Below are positions 27,490 to 36,406 of a DNA stretch of 37,579 bases, piece by piece. The notes beneath the pieces were generated by a model that searched no databases, was not told the origin of the DNA, and was given only the letters and a program-made list of their open reading frames with translations. Source of the DNA: Staphylococcus simulans (GTDB lineage: Bacteria > Bacillota > Bacilli > Staphylococcales > Staphylococcaceae); NCBI RefSeq assembly GCF_003043455.1, contig NZ_PZGG01000020.1:1-37579 (forward strand). The letters run 5' to 3'. How positions within the stretch are numbered: the first letter of the stretch is position 1; each line of letters begins with the position of its first letter. A program made the position numbers and the translations under genes.

Positions 27490-27801
27490 TTAAACTTCTT
27501 TTATGTTAATGATTTTACCATTTGTCGCATCGGCGATAAATTCATAGTTGCTGATTTTGCCGTGGTTTTTAGTTGTAACACCGCCACGGTAAATTTCATA
27601 ATGAATACCGTCTTGTTCGAATGGTTGAGGTTCTGAGACAATGTATGACCCTGTCACGTTCATAAAGTAGCTTTTTACTTCTTCAATTAACTTTTGTGGG
27701 TTATACTTTTTTGTGCCTAAAAATGTGAGGTAAGCTAGTAAACTACTCAATAAAACTGTGATTGGTAATACTATCAATAACAAAATTTTTCTTCGAGACA
27801 T
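27490..27801 (-). CDS. Small membrane-anchored PepSY-type protein (YtzB-like)
   Basis: 103 aa with a GGAGGT ribosome site. One N-terminal hydrophobic helix (about residues 5-29, RRKILLLIVLPITVLLSSLLAYL) acts as signal anchor. The outer part ends with YEFIADATNGKIINIKEV, the beta-hairpin pattern of a PepSY domain. B. subtilis YtzB, a PepSY protein, lies in the same neighbourhood. PepSY domains are often linked to peptidase inhibition or metal/redox sensing; no specific role can be shown. It is a single-gene unit, opposite in direction to its neighbours. Confidence 0.78.
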   Translation of the reverse strand: MSRRKILLLIVLPITVLLSSLLAYLTFLGTKKYNPQKLIEEVKSYFMNVTGSYIVSEPQPFEQDGIHYEIYRGGVTTKNHGKISNYEFIADATNGKIINIKEV

Positions 27802-27884
27802 CTCAATTTATACCTCCACTTACGTTATAACAATATTCTACCATAACATAAGGAAGATAATGAATTATTAAGGAGCGATGAACA

Positions 27885-28961
27885 GTGGAAATTGCGAAAA
27901 ATGAAACATTACAACATATTAAAGATTTAACAGAATTTCATGGTGCACCAGGTTTTGAACAAGATTTAAGAGCGTACATAAAAAAAGAAATGGAACCTTA
28001 CGCTGATGAATTCATCTACAACCGTATGGGCGGCTTTTACGCTGTGAAAAAATCTAAAAAAGAAAACGCAAAAAAAGTGATGGTCGCTGCACATATGGAT
28101 GAAGTAGGATTTATGGTAACTGATATTACTTCAAACGGCATGTTGCACTTTACGAATTTAGGTGGTGTGGCTGCAGATATTTGGCAAGGTCAACGTTTAA
28201 AAGTTAAAACGAGACAGCAAGAAATTATCACAGGTGTAGTGGCAAGTATACCTAAACATTTCAGAACAGGTAACGAAGGACAGCCTCAAATTAAAGACTT
28301 AATGTTAGATATCGGTAGTGATTCTGCAGATGAAGTCAGATCACGTGGTGTAGAAATAGGGGATTCTATTGTTCCTGATACTGCTTTAATTCAATTATCT
28401 GAATACCGATTTGCGGGTAAAGCATGGGATAATCGTTATGGTTGTTTATTGGCGATTGAAATTTTAAAATTATTTAAAGACAAAGAACTTGATGTTGATT
28501 TATATGTAGGTGCAAACGTGCAAGAAGAAGTCGGTTTACGAGGTGCACGTGCAGCTGCAGAACAAATCGATCCTGATATCGCGTTTGTGGTAGATTGTTC
28601 ACCAGCTAATGATATGAAAGGTGCACAACAACTTTCTGGTAAACTTGGTGCGGGCACATTAATTCGCATTAAAGACGGTACAATGATTCTTAAACCGGCA
28701 TTCAGAGATTATTTGTTAGAACAGGCACAACAACATGATATTAATACACAATATTATATTTCGCCAGGCGGTACTGATGGGGGAGAAATTCATAAAGCGA
28801 ATATAGGCATCCCAACAGCAGTTATTGGTGTTTGTGCGCGTTATATTCATAGTTCAGACTCAGTGTTTGATATCAGAGATTATTATTCAGCGAGAGCCTT
28901 ACTTGAAGCATCGATTTTAGGTTTAGATGATGAAACCATTGCACATTTACAATATTCATAA
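27885..28961 (+). CDS. ytoP: M42-family glutamyl-type aminopeptidase (YtoP)
   Basis: 358 aa, GTG start after AAGGAG. M42 metal motifs: the first ligand in AAHMDEVGFMV, the bridging Asp in GKAWDNRYGC, the catalytic pair EE in NVQEEVGLRGA, the Asp in FVVDCSPAND, and the last His in ARYIHSSDSV. Cytoplasmic metallo-aminopeptidase that typically forms large tetrahedral complexes. B. subtilis YtoP occupies the same position before ytpP. The thioredoxin-like gene follows after 24 nt. Confidence 0.92.
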   Translation: MEIAKNETLQHIKDLTEFHGAPGFEQDLRAYIKKEMEPYADEFIYNRMGGFYAVKKSKKENAKKVMVAAHMDEVGFMVTDITSNGMLHFTNLGGVAADIWQGQRLKVKTRQQEIITGVVASIPKHFRTGNEGQPQIKDLMLDIGSDSADEVRSRGVEIGDSIVPDTALIQLSEYRFAGKAWDNRYGCLLAIEILKLFKDKELDVDLYVGANVQEEVGLRGARAAAEQIDPDIAFVVDCSPANDMKGAQQLSGKLGAGTLIRIKDGTMILKPAFRDYLLEQAQQHDINTQYYISPGGTDGGEIHKANIGIPTAVIGVCARYIHSSDSVFDIRDYYSARALLEASILGLDDETIAHLQYS

Positions 28962-28985
28962 ATAATAAGAAAGAAGTGGATAAAT

Positions 28986-29294
28986 ATGAAACAATTAGAA
29001 TCAGTAGAAGCATTTGAACAACTTAAACAAGGTAAAACAGTATTTATGTTTACAGCAGATTGGTGTGTTGATTGCCGTTTTATCGCACCGAGACTTCCTG
29101 AATTAGAAGAAAAGCATCCTGATTACACATTCGTATCAGTAGATCGCGATAAATTTATTGATTTAGCAGCAGACCTAGGCATTATGGGTATTCCAAGCTT
29201 TTTAGTTTATGAGAATGGCGAACAAGTCGGAAGTTATGTCAGCAAAGATAGAAAAACGATTGAACAAATCAGCGAATTTATTTCGAATATTTAA
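28986..29294 (+). CDS. ytpP: Thioredoxin-like protein YtpP, active site CVDC
   Basis: 102 aa, one thioredoxin domain. The active site is W26-C27-V-D-C30 in place of the usual WCGPC; the cis-proline loop IMGIPSFLVY is present. The CVDC site is expected to alter the redox potential and partner range, so the protein may be a specialised disulfide reductase rather than the main thioredoxin. Cytoplasmic, no signal peptide. Probably co-transcribed with the M42 peptidase and ended by a strong terminator. Confidence 0.9.
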   Translation: MKQLESVEAFEQLKQGKTVFMFTADWCVDCRFIAPRLPELEEKHPDYTFVSVDRDKFIDLAADLGIMGIPSFLVYENGEQVGSYVSKDRKTIEQISEFISNI

Positions 29295-29296
29295 AT

Positions 29297-29346
29297 AAAA
29301 ATACCCTTAGGAAATTCACATTTTTTCTGTTCCTAAGGGTATTTTT
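29297..29346 (+). terminator. Intrinsic terminator after ytpP
   Basis: AAAATACCCTTAGGAA pairs with TTCCTAAGGGTATTTT (one base bulged), followed by Ts. Confidence 0.92.
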
Positions 29347-29386
29347 ACGGTAAACTATAAAAAGGTATGTAATTAGGAGTGTTAAT

Positions 29387-30253
29387 ATGAATGTCTTTCA
29401 AATGAGAGATAAACTAAAAGAACGTTTAAATCATTTAGATGTTAACTTTACATTTAATAGAGAAGAAGATACCTTGCGCATTGCACGTAAAGATAATGGT
29501 AAAGGTGTAACGATTAGATTAACACCCATCGTCGCGAAATATAATAATCAACAAGAGAAAATTGTTGATGAAATTGTTTACTATGTAAACGAAACAATAC
29601 GACAAATGAGCGATGATGCACTACAAGAAATGGAAAACATCAAAGTAATGCCAGTAATGCGTGCTGCAAGTTTCGATAAAGAAACTAAAGAAGGACATCC
29701 GTTTGTGATAGATGCACATACGGCAGAAACTAATATCTATTATGCATTAGATTTAGGTAAATCCTATCGCTTAATCGATGAATCTATGTTGAAACAATTG
29801 AATGTCACTGCGCAACAAATAAAAGAAATGGCATTATTCAATATCAGAAAATTAGATAACCCTTATAAAACAGATGAAGTTAAAGGGAATATATTCTATT
29901 TTATTAATACGAATGATGGGTATGATGCGAGCAGAATTTTAAATACTCCATTATTAAATCAATTTGAAGAAAACTGTGAAGGTGAAATGTTAGTAGCAGT
30001 TCCACATCAAGATGTCTTAGTGATAGCAGATATTCGAAATAAAACAGGTTATGACGTAATGGCCCATTTAACTATGGAATTCTTTACGAAAGGGCTTGTT
30101 CCGATTACATCGTTATCATTCGGATATGATAAAGGACATTTAGAGCCTATCTTTATCTTGGCTAAGAATAATAAAAATAAAAAAGATAAGAGCCCAAATG
30201 TCGTTCAAGAATTGAGCGCAGTAAAAAATCAAAAGAAAAACGATAAGAAATAA
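29387..30253 (+). CDS. ytpQ: DUF1444 protein YtpQ
   Basis: 288 aa with an AGGAG ribosome site. It matches the YtpQ/DUF1444 family in length and in stretches such as [19 protein letters not shown] and [11 protein letters not shown]. No membrane segment or known catalytic motif. The C-terminal ~25 residues are Lys/Asn-rich and probably disordered. Function unknown. It is the first gene of a likely ytpQ-ytpR-sftA-murC operon (12-, 23- and 18-nt gaps). Confidence 0.88.
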   Translation: MNVFQMRDKLKERLNHLDVNFTFNREEDTLRIARKDNGKGVTIRLTPIVAKYNNQQEKIVDEIVYYVNETIRQMSDDALQEMENIKVMPVMRAASFDKETKEGHPFVIDAHTAETNIYYALDLGKSYRLIDESMLKQLNVTAQQIKEMALFNIRKLDNPYKTDEVKGNIFYFINTNDGYDASRILNTPLLNQFEENCEGEMLVAVPHQDVLVIADIRNKTGYDVMAHLTMEFFTKGLVPITSLSFGYDKGHLEPIFILAKNNKNKKDKSPNVVQELSAVKNQKKNDKK

Positions 30254-30265
30254 GGAGAATAGAAA

Positions 30266-30865
30266 ATGAATTTATTTTACAACTTAAATGGTGTCGGAGA
30301 TGTAGCATTCTTACAAGTAGAACCTGCTGAAGGAGAGTTCAACTATACAACTCACGGTGACGTAGTGAGAATTACGTTAGACGATAAAGCTGTAGGATAT
30401 AACATCTTCAATGCTTCTAAGCATTTACCAATTGAAGGTAACGGACATATAAAACTTACACCAGAATTATTAAACAGCTTACAAAAGGTGTTGAATGAAT
30501 CTGGTATTGAAGATCAATTAGATTCTGACTTATCACCAAAATTTGTAGTTGGCTATGTTAAAACGAAAGAAAAACATCCAAACGCTGACAAATTAAGCAT
30601 TTTGCAAGTAGATGTGGGTAATGAAACATTACAAATCGTATGTGGTGCACCAAATGTTGAAGCAGACCAAAAAGTAGTAGTCGCAAAAGTAGGTGCTGTA
30701 ATGCCTAGCGGTATGGTAATTAAAGATGCTGAATTACGAGGTGTACCATCAAGTGGTATGGTGTGCTCAATGAAAGAATTAAACTTACCGAATGCACCAC
30801 AAGAAAAAGGTATTATGGTATTATCAGAAGATTACCAAACAGGACAACCATTTTTCGAAGAATAA
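30266..30865 (+). CDS. ytpR: YtpR-family tRNA-binding protein
   Basis: 199 aa with AAGGAG upstream. The N-terminal ~90 residues are the DUF4479 part, and residues 92-195 form a tRNA-binding OB-fold like that of the PheT N-terminus and Trbp111 (FVVGYVKTKEKHPNADKL, then QIVCGAPNV and MPSGMVI). It probably binds tRNA without an enzymatic domain of its own. Between ytpQ and sftA as in B. subtilis. Confidence 0.92.
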   Translation: MNLFYNLNGVGDVAFLQVEPAEGEFNYTTHGDVVRITLDDKAVGYNIFNASKHLPIEGNGHIKLTPELLNSLQKVLNESGIEDQLDSDLSPKFVVGYVKTKEKHPNADKLSILQVDVGNETLQIVCGAPNVEADQKVVVAKVGAVMPSGMVIKDAELRGVPSSGMVCSMKELNLPNAPQEKGIMVLSEDYQTGQPFFEE

Positions 30866-30888
30866 AATGATTGGAAGGAAGTGACATT

Positions 30889-33800
30889 ATGAACTGGTTC
30901 GATAAATTATTTAGTGATGAAGACGATGAAGAAGTTTATCAAAGAAAATATAGTCAGCGTAGACAAAAATTAGAAGAAAAAGAACGTCGTCGTCATGCAT
31001 TACTACCAGAAAATAATGATATTTACGATCGTCCAAAAGGTAATTTCAGATTTCCACTTCATGTGAATGATTCTGAACAACAAACAGAATCAGAGTCAGA
31101 ATCCAATCATTCTGAACCAACGTATGAGTCAGAAGAATTTGTTGAAACATCTTCGTATCAAAAACCAGACCGTCGACATAGAAGAAGACGTGCTTTCTAT
31201 GATGACGACACACCATCATTTCGTTCTTCACGCAATACGCGTAAACAGTCAGAACCAAAAGAACGTGTTTCAGAACAACCTAATAAAAAAGAACAACACA
31301 ATAGACGTGTGCAAAATTATTCGACACGTTATGATACGAAAGATATTTATTATAAAAGTGGTGAGTTCCGTGCTGAAGAAGTACCTTCAGCAATTTTCGG
31401 TACGAAAAAACGTCATCCTTTAGAAAATGGGGTCATTCAACGTTCAGATGCGGGGTCTGAAGAAGAACCGAAAAAACAACAAGAAAAAATACCGACAGAT
31501 CCATTAAATGGTATGCGTAAGCAAGCTTCAAAAAGACAAGAAGCTGAACTTTATGAGTCAGAAGAAGTTAAAAGAGAAAATGACCAAGCGCCTTCTGAAT
31601 CTTCACAACACCAAGTGAAACAAACACCTAATTATTCTAAAGCGGATAACACTATTAACATTAATAATATTTATGCTTCACAAATTGTTGAAGAAATTCG
31701 ACGTGAACGCGAACGAAAAGTATTGCAACGAAAAAAATTCAAAGAAGCACTTCAACAAAAACGTGAGCAAGAAGATGTCAACTCAATTCAAAAAGCTATT
31801 GATGAGATGTATGCTGAACAAGCTAAACAATATGTTGAAGATCCAGTCTTCCAAGAAAATGGCTTTGAAAAAGAAAAAGAAGCGAGAGCTGCTGAACATC
31901 AGGAAGAAACTCAACACACTTCAGATGAAGTAGAAACAAATGCGTCTGAAGAAGCTGTAACACAATCACAAAATGATTTTGATTACGAAGAAGTTGATTT
32001 AAATCAAGTTCAAAATGTACAGCAAATAAATGAACAAGACGTTAAAGTAGTAGAAGATGCACCAGAAGAAGCACATCAACTTGAATCAGAATCACATCAA
32101 TCTGAATCAGTTGAACTAACCGAAGCACCTGAACCTTTACCGGAAGTTTCAGAAGCGCAATATACTGAAATAGATGATGAAGATAAACCAGTTGAAAGCG
32201 AACAAGAGCAAGAAGAACAAGTGCATGTAACTGATGTTCATGAAAGCACTGAAGACGAACATGAATCTGAAGAATCAGTGCAAGAAACAAAAGATGAATC
32301 TGAAACAGTACAAGAATCATCTGAACCACAAGAAGAAAATCCTACGGAGGTTCATGAACCTGTATTAGCACCAGATAGTAATACATTTAAATCAGAGACA
32401 GCAAAAGCTGATGAGACTAGAGAAGAAGTCACAGAAGAAAAAGAAAAATCTAGTCTTGAACCTCAATTGAGACCAGAACAACCAAAAGCTGTTGAAGAAA
32501 AAAACGAAGCGTCAATTCCTGAAACAAAAGAGCAACACGAAGAATCAGTGGAACAAGAAGAAACTGCTGAAAAAGATGCTTCATCTGAAAAAATTGATAA
32601 TGAACAAGAAGAAAATAAAGTCGAGTCTGAAGAAGCTAAGTCTGAACAACCAAAAGTGTCACGTCCAATACGAAAAGGGGCTAAACCTTTCAATGTGATG
32701 ATGACACCATCAGACAAGCGACGTATGATGGATGCGCAAAAGCGTAAAGCTGCACAAACACCTAAAACACAAACAAGTGATTCTAAAGTTGTATCATCGC
32801 CAGAACAAAGCGATGCATCTCAAACAACAAATGTTTCAACACAAGATGAAAGTGAAGCTCAATCATCACAACACGAAGGTCAAACGACTAATCAAGCAAA
32901 GACTGAACAAGGACATATTACGACAAGTGTTCAAACAGCAAAAACAACACAATCCAATACACAAGAAACATCAAAGCAACCTGTAACTGAACAAAATGGA
33001 CCTGTTCAAGCTCATCATGAAGGTATCCGTAAGGGACCTAACTTGAAATTACCAAGTTTAGATTTATTAGATGAACCAGAAGTGCATGAAGTAGATCAAG
33101 AGTGGATAGATGAGAAAAAAGAAGAGTTGAATGATGCATTTTATTACTTCAATGTACCAGCGGAAGTTAAGAACGTTACAGAAGGACCAAGTGTAACGCG
33201 TTTTGAATTATCTGTAGAAAAAGGGGTAAAAGTTTCTAGAATTACCGCATTGCATGATGATTTAAAAATGGCTTTAGCCGCAAAAGATATTCGAATTGAG
33301 GCACCGATTCCAGGTACAAGTTTAGTAGGTATTGAAGTGCCGAATGTATCACCAACTAAAGTGAATTTAAAATCTATTATTGAAAGTTCTCAATTTAAAA
33401 ATGCAGAATCTAAATTAACAGTTGCGATGGGAAATCGTATTAATAACGAGCCATTATTGATGGATATTGCGAAAACGCCTCATGCACTCATTGCAGGGGC
33501 AACGGGTTCAGGTAAATCTGTTTGTATCAACAGCATTTTACTTTCATTGTTGTACAAAAATCATCCAGAAGAGTTAAAACTCTTGTTGATTGACCCGAAA
33601 ATGGTAGAGTTAGCGCCATACAACGGCTTACCGCATCTAGTTTCACCAGTGATTACTGATGTCAAAGCAGCGACGCAAAGTTTGAAGTGGGCTGTAGATG
33701 AAATGGAAAGACGTTATAAATTGTTTGCGCAATATCACGTGCGAAATATTACAGCATTCAATAAAAAAGCATCTTACGAGCAACGTTTGCCTAAAATTGT

Positions 33801-34428
33801 CATTGTGATTGATGAACTTGCAGACTTAATGATGATGGCACCGCAAGAAGTAGAGCAATCGATTGCGAGAATTGCGCAAAAAGCACGTGCTTGCGGTATT
33901 CATATGCTCGTAGCAACACAACGTCCTTCTGTAAATGTGATTACAGGATTAATCAAAGCGAATATTCCAACTCGTATCGCATTTATGGTATCATCTAGTG
34001 TGGATTCAAGAACTATACTAGACAGTGGCGGTGCTGAACGCTTACTTGGATATGGGGATATGTTGTATCTAGGTAATGGTATGAATAAACCAATTCGTGT
34101 TCAAGGCAGCTTTGTGTCTGATGAAGAAATCGATGCAGTCGTTGACTTTATTAAGGCACAACGTGAACCGGAATATTTATTTGAGGAAAAAGAATTGTTG
34201 AAACAAACAAAAGCACAACCAAAAGATGAGTTGTTTGATGATGTATGTCGATTTATGGTTGCTGAAGGCAACATCTCAACATCGCTCATTCAACGTCATT
34301 TCCAAATTGGTTACAATAGAGCTGCACGAATTGTTGACCAACTTGAAGCGTTGGGTTATATTTCAGGTTCAAATGGTTCGAAACCAAGAGAAGTTTATTT
34401 GACTGCAGCTGAAATAAATGAGGAATAA
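30889..34428 (+). CDS. sftA: FtsK/SpoIIIE-type DNA translocase, SftA-like
   Basis: 1179 aa from the ATG at 30889, which follows GGAAGGAAG; the frame extends six codons upstream to a TTG. There is no membrane segment, unlike FtsK or SpoIIIE, which fits B. subtilis SftA. Residues ~50-710 are a very long Glu/Gln/Ser-rich, low-complexity linker. The motor follows: Walker A GATGSGKS near residue 870, Walker B VIVIDELADLMM near 970, and the C-terminal winged-helix gamma domain (from about 1110; IQRHFQIGYNRAARIVDQLE) that reads orientation sequences. It pumps DNA at the division site to clear chromosome ends. B. subtilis SftA is 952 aa; the extra length is in the linker. Same position before murC in B. 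subtilis. Confidence 0.93.
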   Translation: MNWFDKLFSDEDDEEVYQRKYSQRRQKLEEKERRRHALLPENNDIYDRPKGNFRFPLHVNDSEQQTESESESNHSEPTYESEEFVETSSYQKPDRRHRRRRAFYDDDTPSFRSSRNTRKQSEPKERVSEQPNKKEQHNRRVQNYSTRYDTKDIYYKSGEFRAEEVPSAIFGTKKRHPLENGVIQRSDAGSEEEPKKQQEKIPTDPLNGMRKQASKRQEAELYESEEVKRENDQAPSESSQHQVKQTPNYSKADNTININNIYASQIVEEIRRERERKVLQRKKFKEALQQKREQEDVNSIQKAIDEMYAEQAKQYVEDPVFQENGFEKEKEARAAEHQEETQHTSDEVETNASEEAVTQSQNDFDYEEVDLNQVQNVQQINEQDVKVVEDAPEEAHQLESESHQSESVELTEAPEPLPEVSEAQYTEIDDEDKPVESEQEQEEQVHVTDVHESTEDEHESEESVQETKDESETVQESSEPQEENPTEVHEPVLAPDSNTFKSETAKADETREEVTEEKEKSSLEPQLRPEQPKAVEEKNEASIPETKEQHEESVEQEETAEKDASSEKIDNEQEENKVESEEAKSEQPKVSRPIRKGAKPFNVMMTPSDKRRMMDAQKRKAAQTPKTQTSDSKVVSSPEQSDASQTTNVSTQDESEAQSSQHEGQTTNQAKTEQGHITTSVQTAKTTQSNTQETSKQPVTEQNGPVQAHHEGIRKGPNLKLPSLDLLDEPEVHEVDQEWIDEKKEELNDAFYYFNVPAEVKNVTEGPSVTRFELSVEKGVKVSRITALHDDLKMALAAKDIRIEAPIPGTSLVGIEVPNVSPTKVNLKSIIESSQFKNAESKLTVAMGNRINNEPLLMDIAKTPHALIAGATGSGKSVCINSILLSLLYKNHPEELKLLLIDPKMVELAPYNGLPHLVSPVITDVKAATQSLKWAVDEMERRYKLFAQYHVRNITAFNKKASYEQRLPKIVIVIDELADLMMMAPQEVEQSIARIAQKARACGIHMLVATQRPSVNVITGLIKANIPTRIAFMVSSSVDSRTILDSGGAERLLGYGDMLYLGNGMNKPIRVQGSFVSDEEIDAVVDFIKAQREPEYLFEEKELLKQTKAQPKDELFDDVCRFMVAEGNISTSLIQRHFQIGYNRAARIVDQLEALGYISGSNGSKPREVYLTAAEINEE

Positions 34429-34446
34429 GAAAGAAGGAGTTTAAGT

Positions 34447-35760
34447 ATGACACACTATCATTTTGTCGGTATTAAAGGCTCTGGTATGAGTTCATTGGCT
34501 CAAATCATGCATGATTTAGGTCATGAAGTTCAGGGCTCCGACATCGACCAATATGTGTTTACAGAAGATGCATTAAGAAATAAAGGGGTTAAAATTTTGC
34601 CATTTAACCCAGACAATATTCAAAAAGGCATGGTTGTTATTCAAGGAAATGCCTTTTCAGATGAACATGAAGAAATTGTCCGCGCAAAAGAGTTAGGATT
34701 AGAGATTATTGACTATCCTACATTCTTAGGCCATGTAATTGAACAGTATACATCTGTAGCTGTGACAGGCGCACACGGCAAAACATCTACAACAGGCCTT
34801 TTATCACATGTCATGAATGGAGATAAAAGAACTTCTTTCTTAATTGGTGATGGTACAGGTTTAGGTATTCCTCAAAGTGAATATTTTGCATTTGAAGCGT
34901 GTGAATATAGACGTCACTTTTTAAGTTATCATCCTGATTATGCGATTATGACAAACATCGATTTTGATCATCCTGATTACTTTAAAGATATTGATGATGT
35001 TACAAGTGCATTCCAAGAAATGGCACATAATGTTAAAAAAGCAATTATCGCTTGGGGCAAAGATGACCATTTAAGAAAAATTAAAGCTGATGTTCCTGTT
35101 TATTACTATGGTTTAGAAAAAGACGAAGATATCTATGCGGATAACCTCCAAATTACAGAACATGGTACATCTTTTGATGTGTATATTGATGGTCAATTCT
35201 TTGATCATTTCTTATCACCGCAATACGGGGATCATAATATTTTAAATACACTTGCGGTTATCATGGTCTGTCATTTAGAAGGACTAGATGTTAAAAACAT
35301 TAAGGAAGCATTAGAAACATTCGGCGGGGTGAAACGCAGATTCAATGAAACAAAGGTACATAATCAAGTAATTGTTGACGATTATGCCCACCATCCACGC
35401 GAAATTAATGCTACAATTGAGACAGCACGTAAAAAATACCCGCATAAAGAGGTTATCGCTGTCTTTCAACCGCATACGTACTCTAGAACAAAAGCGTTCT
35501 TGAATGAGTTTGCTGAAAGCTTGAATAAAGCAGATCGTGTCTTCTTATGTGATATTTTCGGTTCAATCCGTGAACATGAAGGCAGTTTGACAATTCAAGA
35601 TTTAATTGACCGCATTCCAGGTGCGCAATTAATCAGTGAAAAAAATGTAAATATATTAAAGTCATATGAAGATGCTGTGATTTTATTTATGGGTGCAGGG
35701 GATATACAAAAAGTTGAACGCGCCTATTTAGACAATCACGGAGTAATTAATGAATTTTAA
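34447..35760 (+). CDS. murC: UDP-N-acetylmuramate-L-alanine ligase
   Basis: 437 aa with AAGAAGGAG upstream. The N-terminal Rossmann segment [13 protein letters not shown] binds the UDP-sugar. The ATP loop [11 protein letters not shown] lies near residues 106-116, and the later Mur ligase motifs are [19 protein letters not shown] and [11 protein letters not shown]. It adds L-alanine to UDP-MurNAc, the first amino acid of the peptidoglycan stem. Length is normal. Last gene before the SigB-type promoter of ytxGH; no terminator is visible after it. Confidence 0.97.
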   Translation: MTHYHFVGIKGSGMSSLAQIMHDLGHEVQGSDIDQYVFTEDALRNKGVKILPFNPDNIQKGMVVIQGNAFSDEHEEIVRAKELGLEIIDYPTFLGHVIEQYTSVAVTGAHGKTSTTGLLSHVMNGDKRTSFLIGDGTGLGIPQSEYFAFEACEYRRHFLSYHPDYAIMTNIDFDHPDYFKDIDDVTSAFQEMAHNVKKAIIAWGKDDHLRKIKADVPVYYYGLEKDEDIYADNLQITEHGTSFDVYIDGQFFDHFLSPQYGDHNILNTLAVIMVCHLEGLDVKNIKEALETFGGVKRRFNETKVHNQVIVDDYAHHPREINATIETARKKYPHKEVIAVFQPHTYSRTKAFLNEFAESLNKADRVFLCDIFGSIREHEGSLTIQDLIDRIPGAQLISEKNVNILKSYEDAVILFMGAGDIQKVERAYLDNHGVINEF

Positions 35761-35763
35761 TAT

Positions 35764-35789
35764 GTTTATGTTAAAATATGTATGGGTAT
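35764..35789 (+). promoter_or_regulatory. SigB-type promoter of ytxG-ytxH
   Basis: GTTTAT, 14-nt spacer, GGGTAT: an almost exact match to the SigB consensus GttTww-N12-15-gGGwAw. Lies 41 nt before the ytxG start and 3 nt after the murC stop. In B. subtilis the ytxGHJ operon is also a general-stress operon. Confidence 0.8.
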
Positions 35790-35830
35790 TAAGTAAAAAT
35801 AAGACATAAGCAATTTAGGAGGCGTTTTTA

Positions 35831-36271
35831 ATGGACTGGATTTTACCTATAGCAGGTCTAATTGCAGCTATAGCATTTTTAGTATTAGTAATCGGAATTG
35901 TAGTTGTTCTTTTATCTGTTAAGAAAAACTTAGACTACGTGGCTAAGACTCTTGATGGAATTGAAGGACAAATTCAAGGGATTACAAGAGAATCAACAGA
36001 TTTACTTCATAAAGCAAACCGCTTAACTGAAGATATTCAAGATAAAGTGGACCGCTTAAATTCTGTAGTTGATGGAGTAAAAGGTATCGGTGACTCTATC
36101 CAAGATTTAGATGGATCAGTGGACCGAGTAACTAACTCAATTGCACATAATATTTCTCAAAACGAAGACAAAATTTCACAAGTCATCCAATGGTCAAACG
36201 TTGCGATGGAAATTGCTGACAAATGGCAATATAGAAAACAACGTAGAGAAAGTGCAAACTACAGAGGATAA
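35831..36271 (+). CDS. ytxG: DUF948 membrane protein YtxG
   Basis: 146 aa with TTAGGAGGCG upstream. One N-terminal membrane helix (about residues 5-28) followed by a long, helical, heptad-like cytoplasmic or extracytoplasmic domain (LDGIEGQIQGITRESTDLL, VDRLNSVVDGVKGIG, DGSVDRVTNSIA), the DUF948 pattern, probably a coiled coil. The function is unknown. The SigB-type promoter directly upstream makes it a likely general stress protein. ytxH follows after a gap that holds a strong hairpin. Confidence 0.9.
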   Translation: MDWILPIAGLIAAIAFLVLVIGIVVVLLSVKKNLDYVAKTLDGIEGQIQGITRESTDLLHKANRLTEDIQDKVDRLNSVVDGVKGIGDSIQDLDGSVDRVTNSIAHNISQNEDKISQVIQWSNVAMEIADKWQYRKQRRESANYRG

Positions 36272-36345
36272 TGGTTTAATGCAGTTCTAATTGAACTGTA
36301 TACCTCATCTGTAGGCTACATTATCAATTATAAGACGTACTAACT

Positions 36346-36387
36346 GCACTTAAATGAGGTTGAATCAACTTTGTTTAAGTGCTTTTA
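36346..36387 (+). terminator. Terminator-like hairpin between ytxG and ytxH
   Basis: GCACTTAAA (36346-36354) pairs perfectly with TTTAAGTGC (36374-36382), with an inner GTTGA/CAAC helix and a TTTT tail, 7 nt before the ytxH ribosome site. It may lower ytxH relative to ytxG or stabilise the processed message. Confidence 0.65.
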
Positions 36388-36406
36388 CTTTATAGGAGGC
36401 AAATAC

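Noticed and set aside
31046..32986. Several open frames on both strands inside sftA
   Set aside because: They are by-products of the low-complexity GAA/CAA-rich linker coding sequence.
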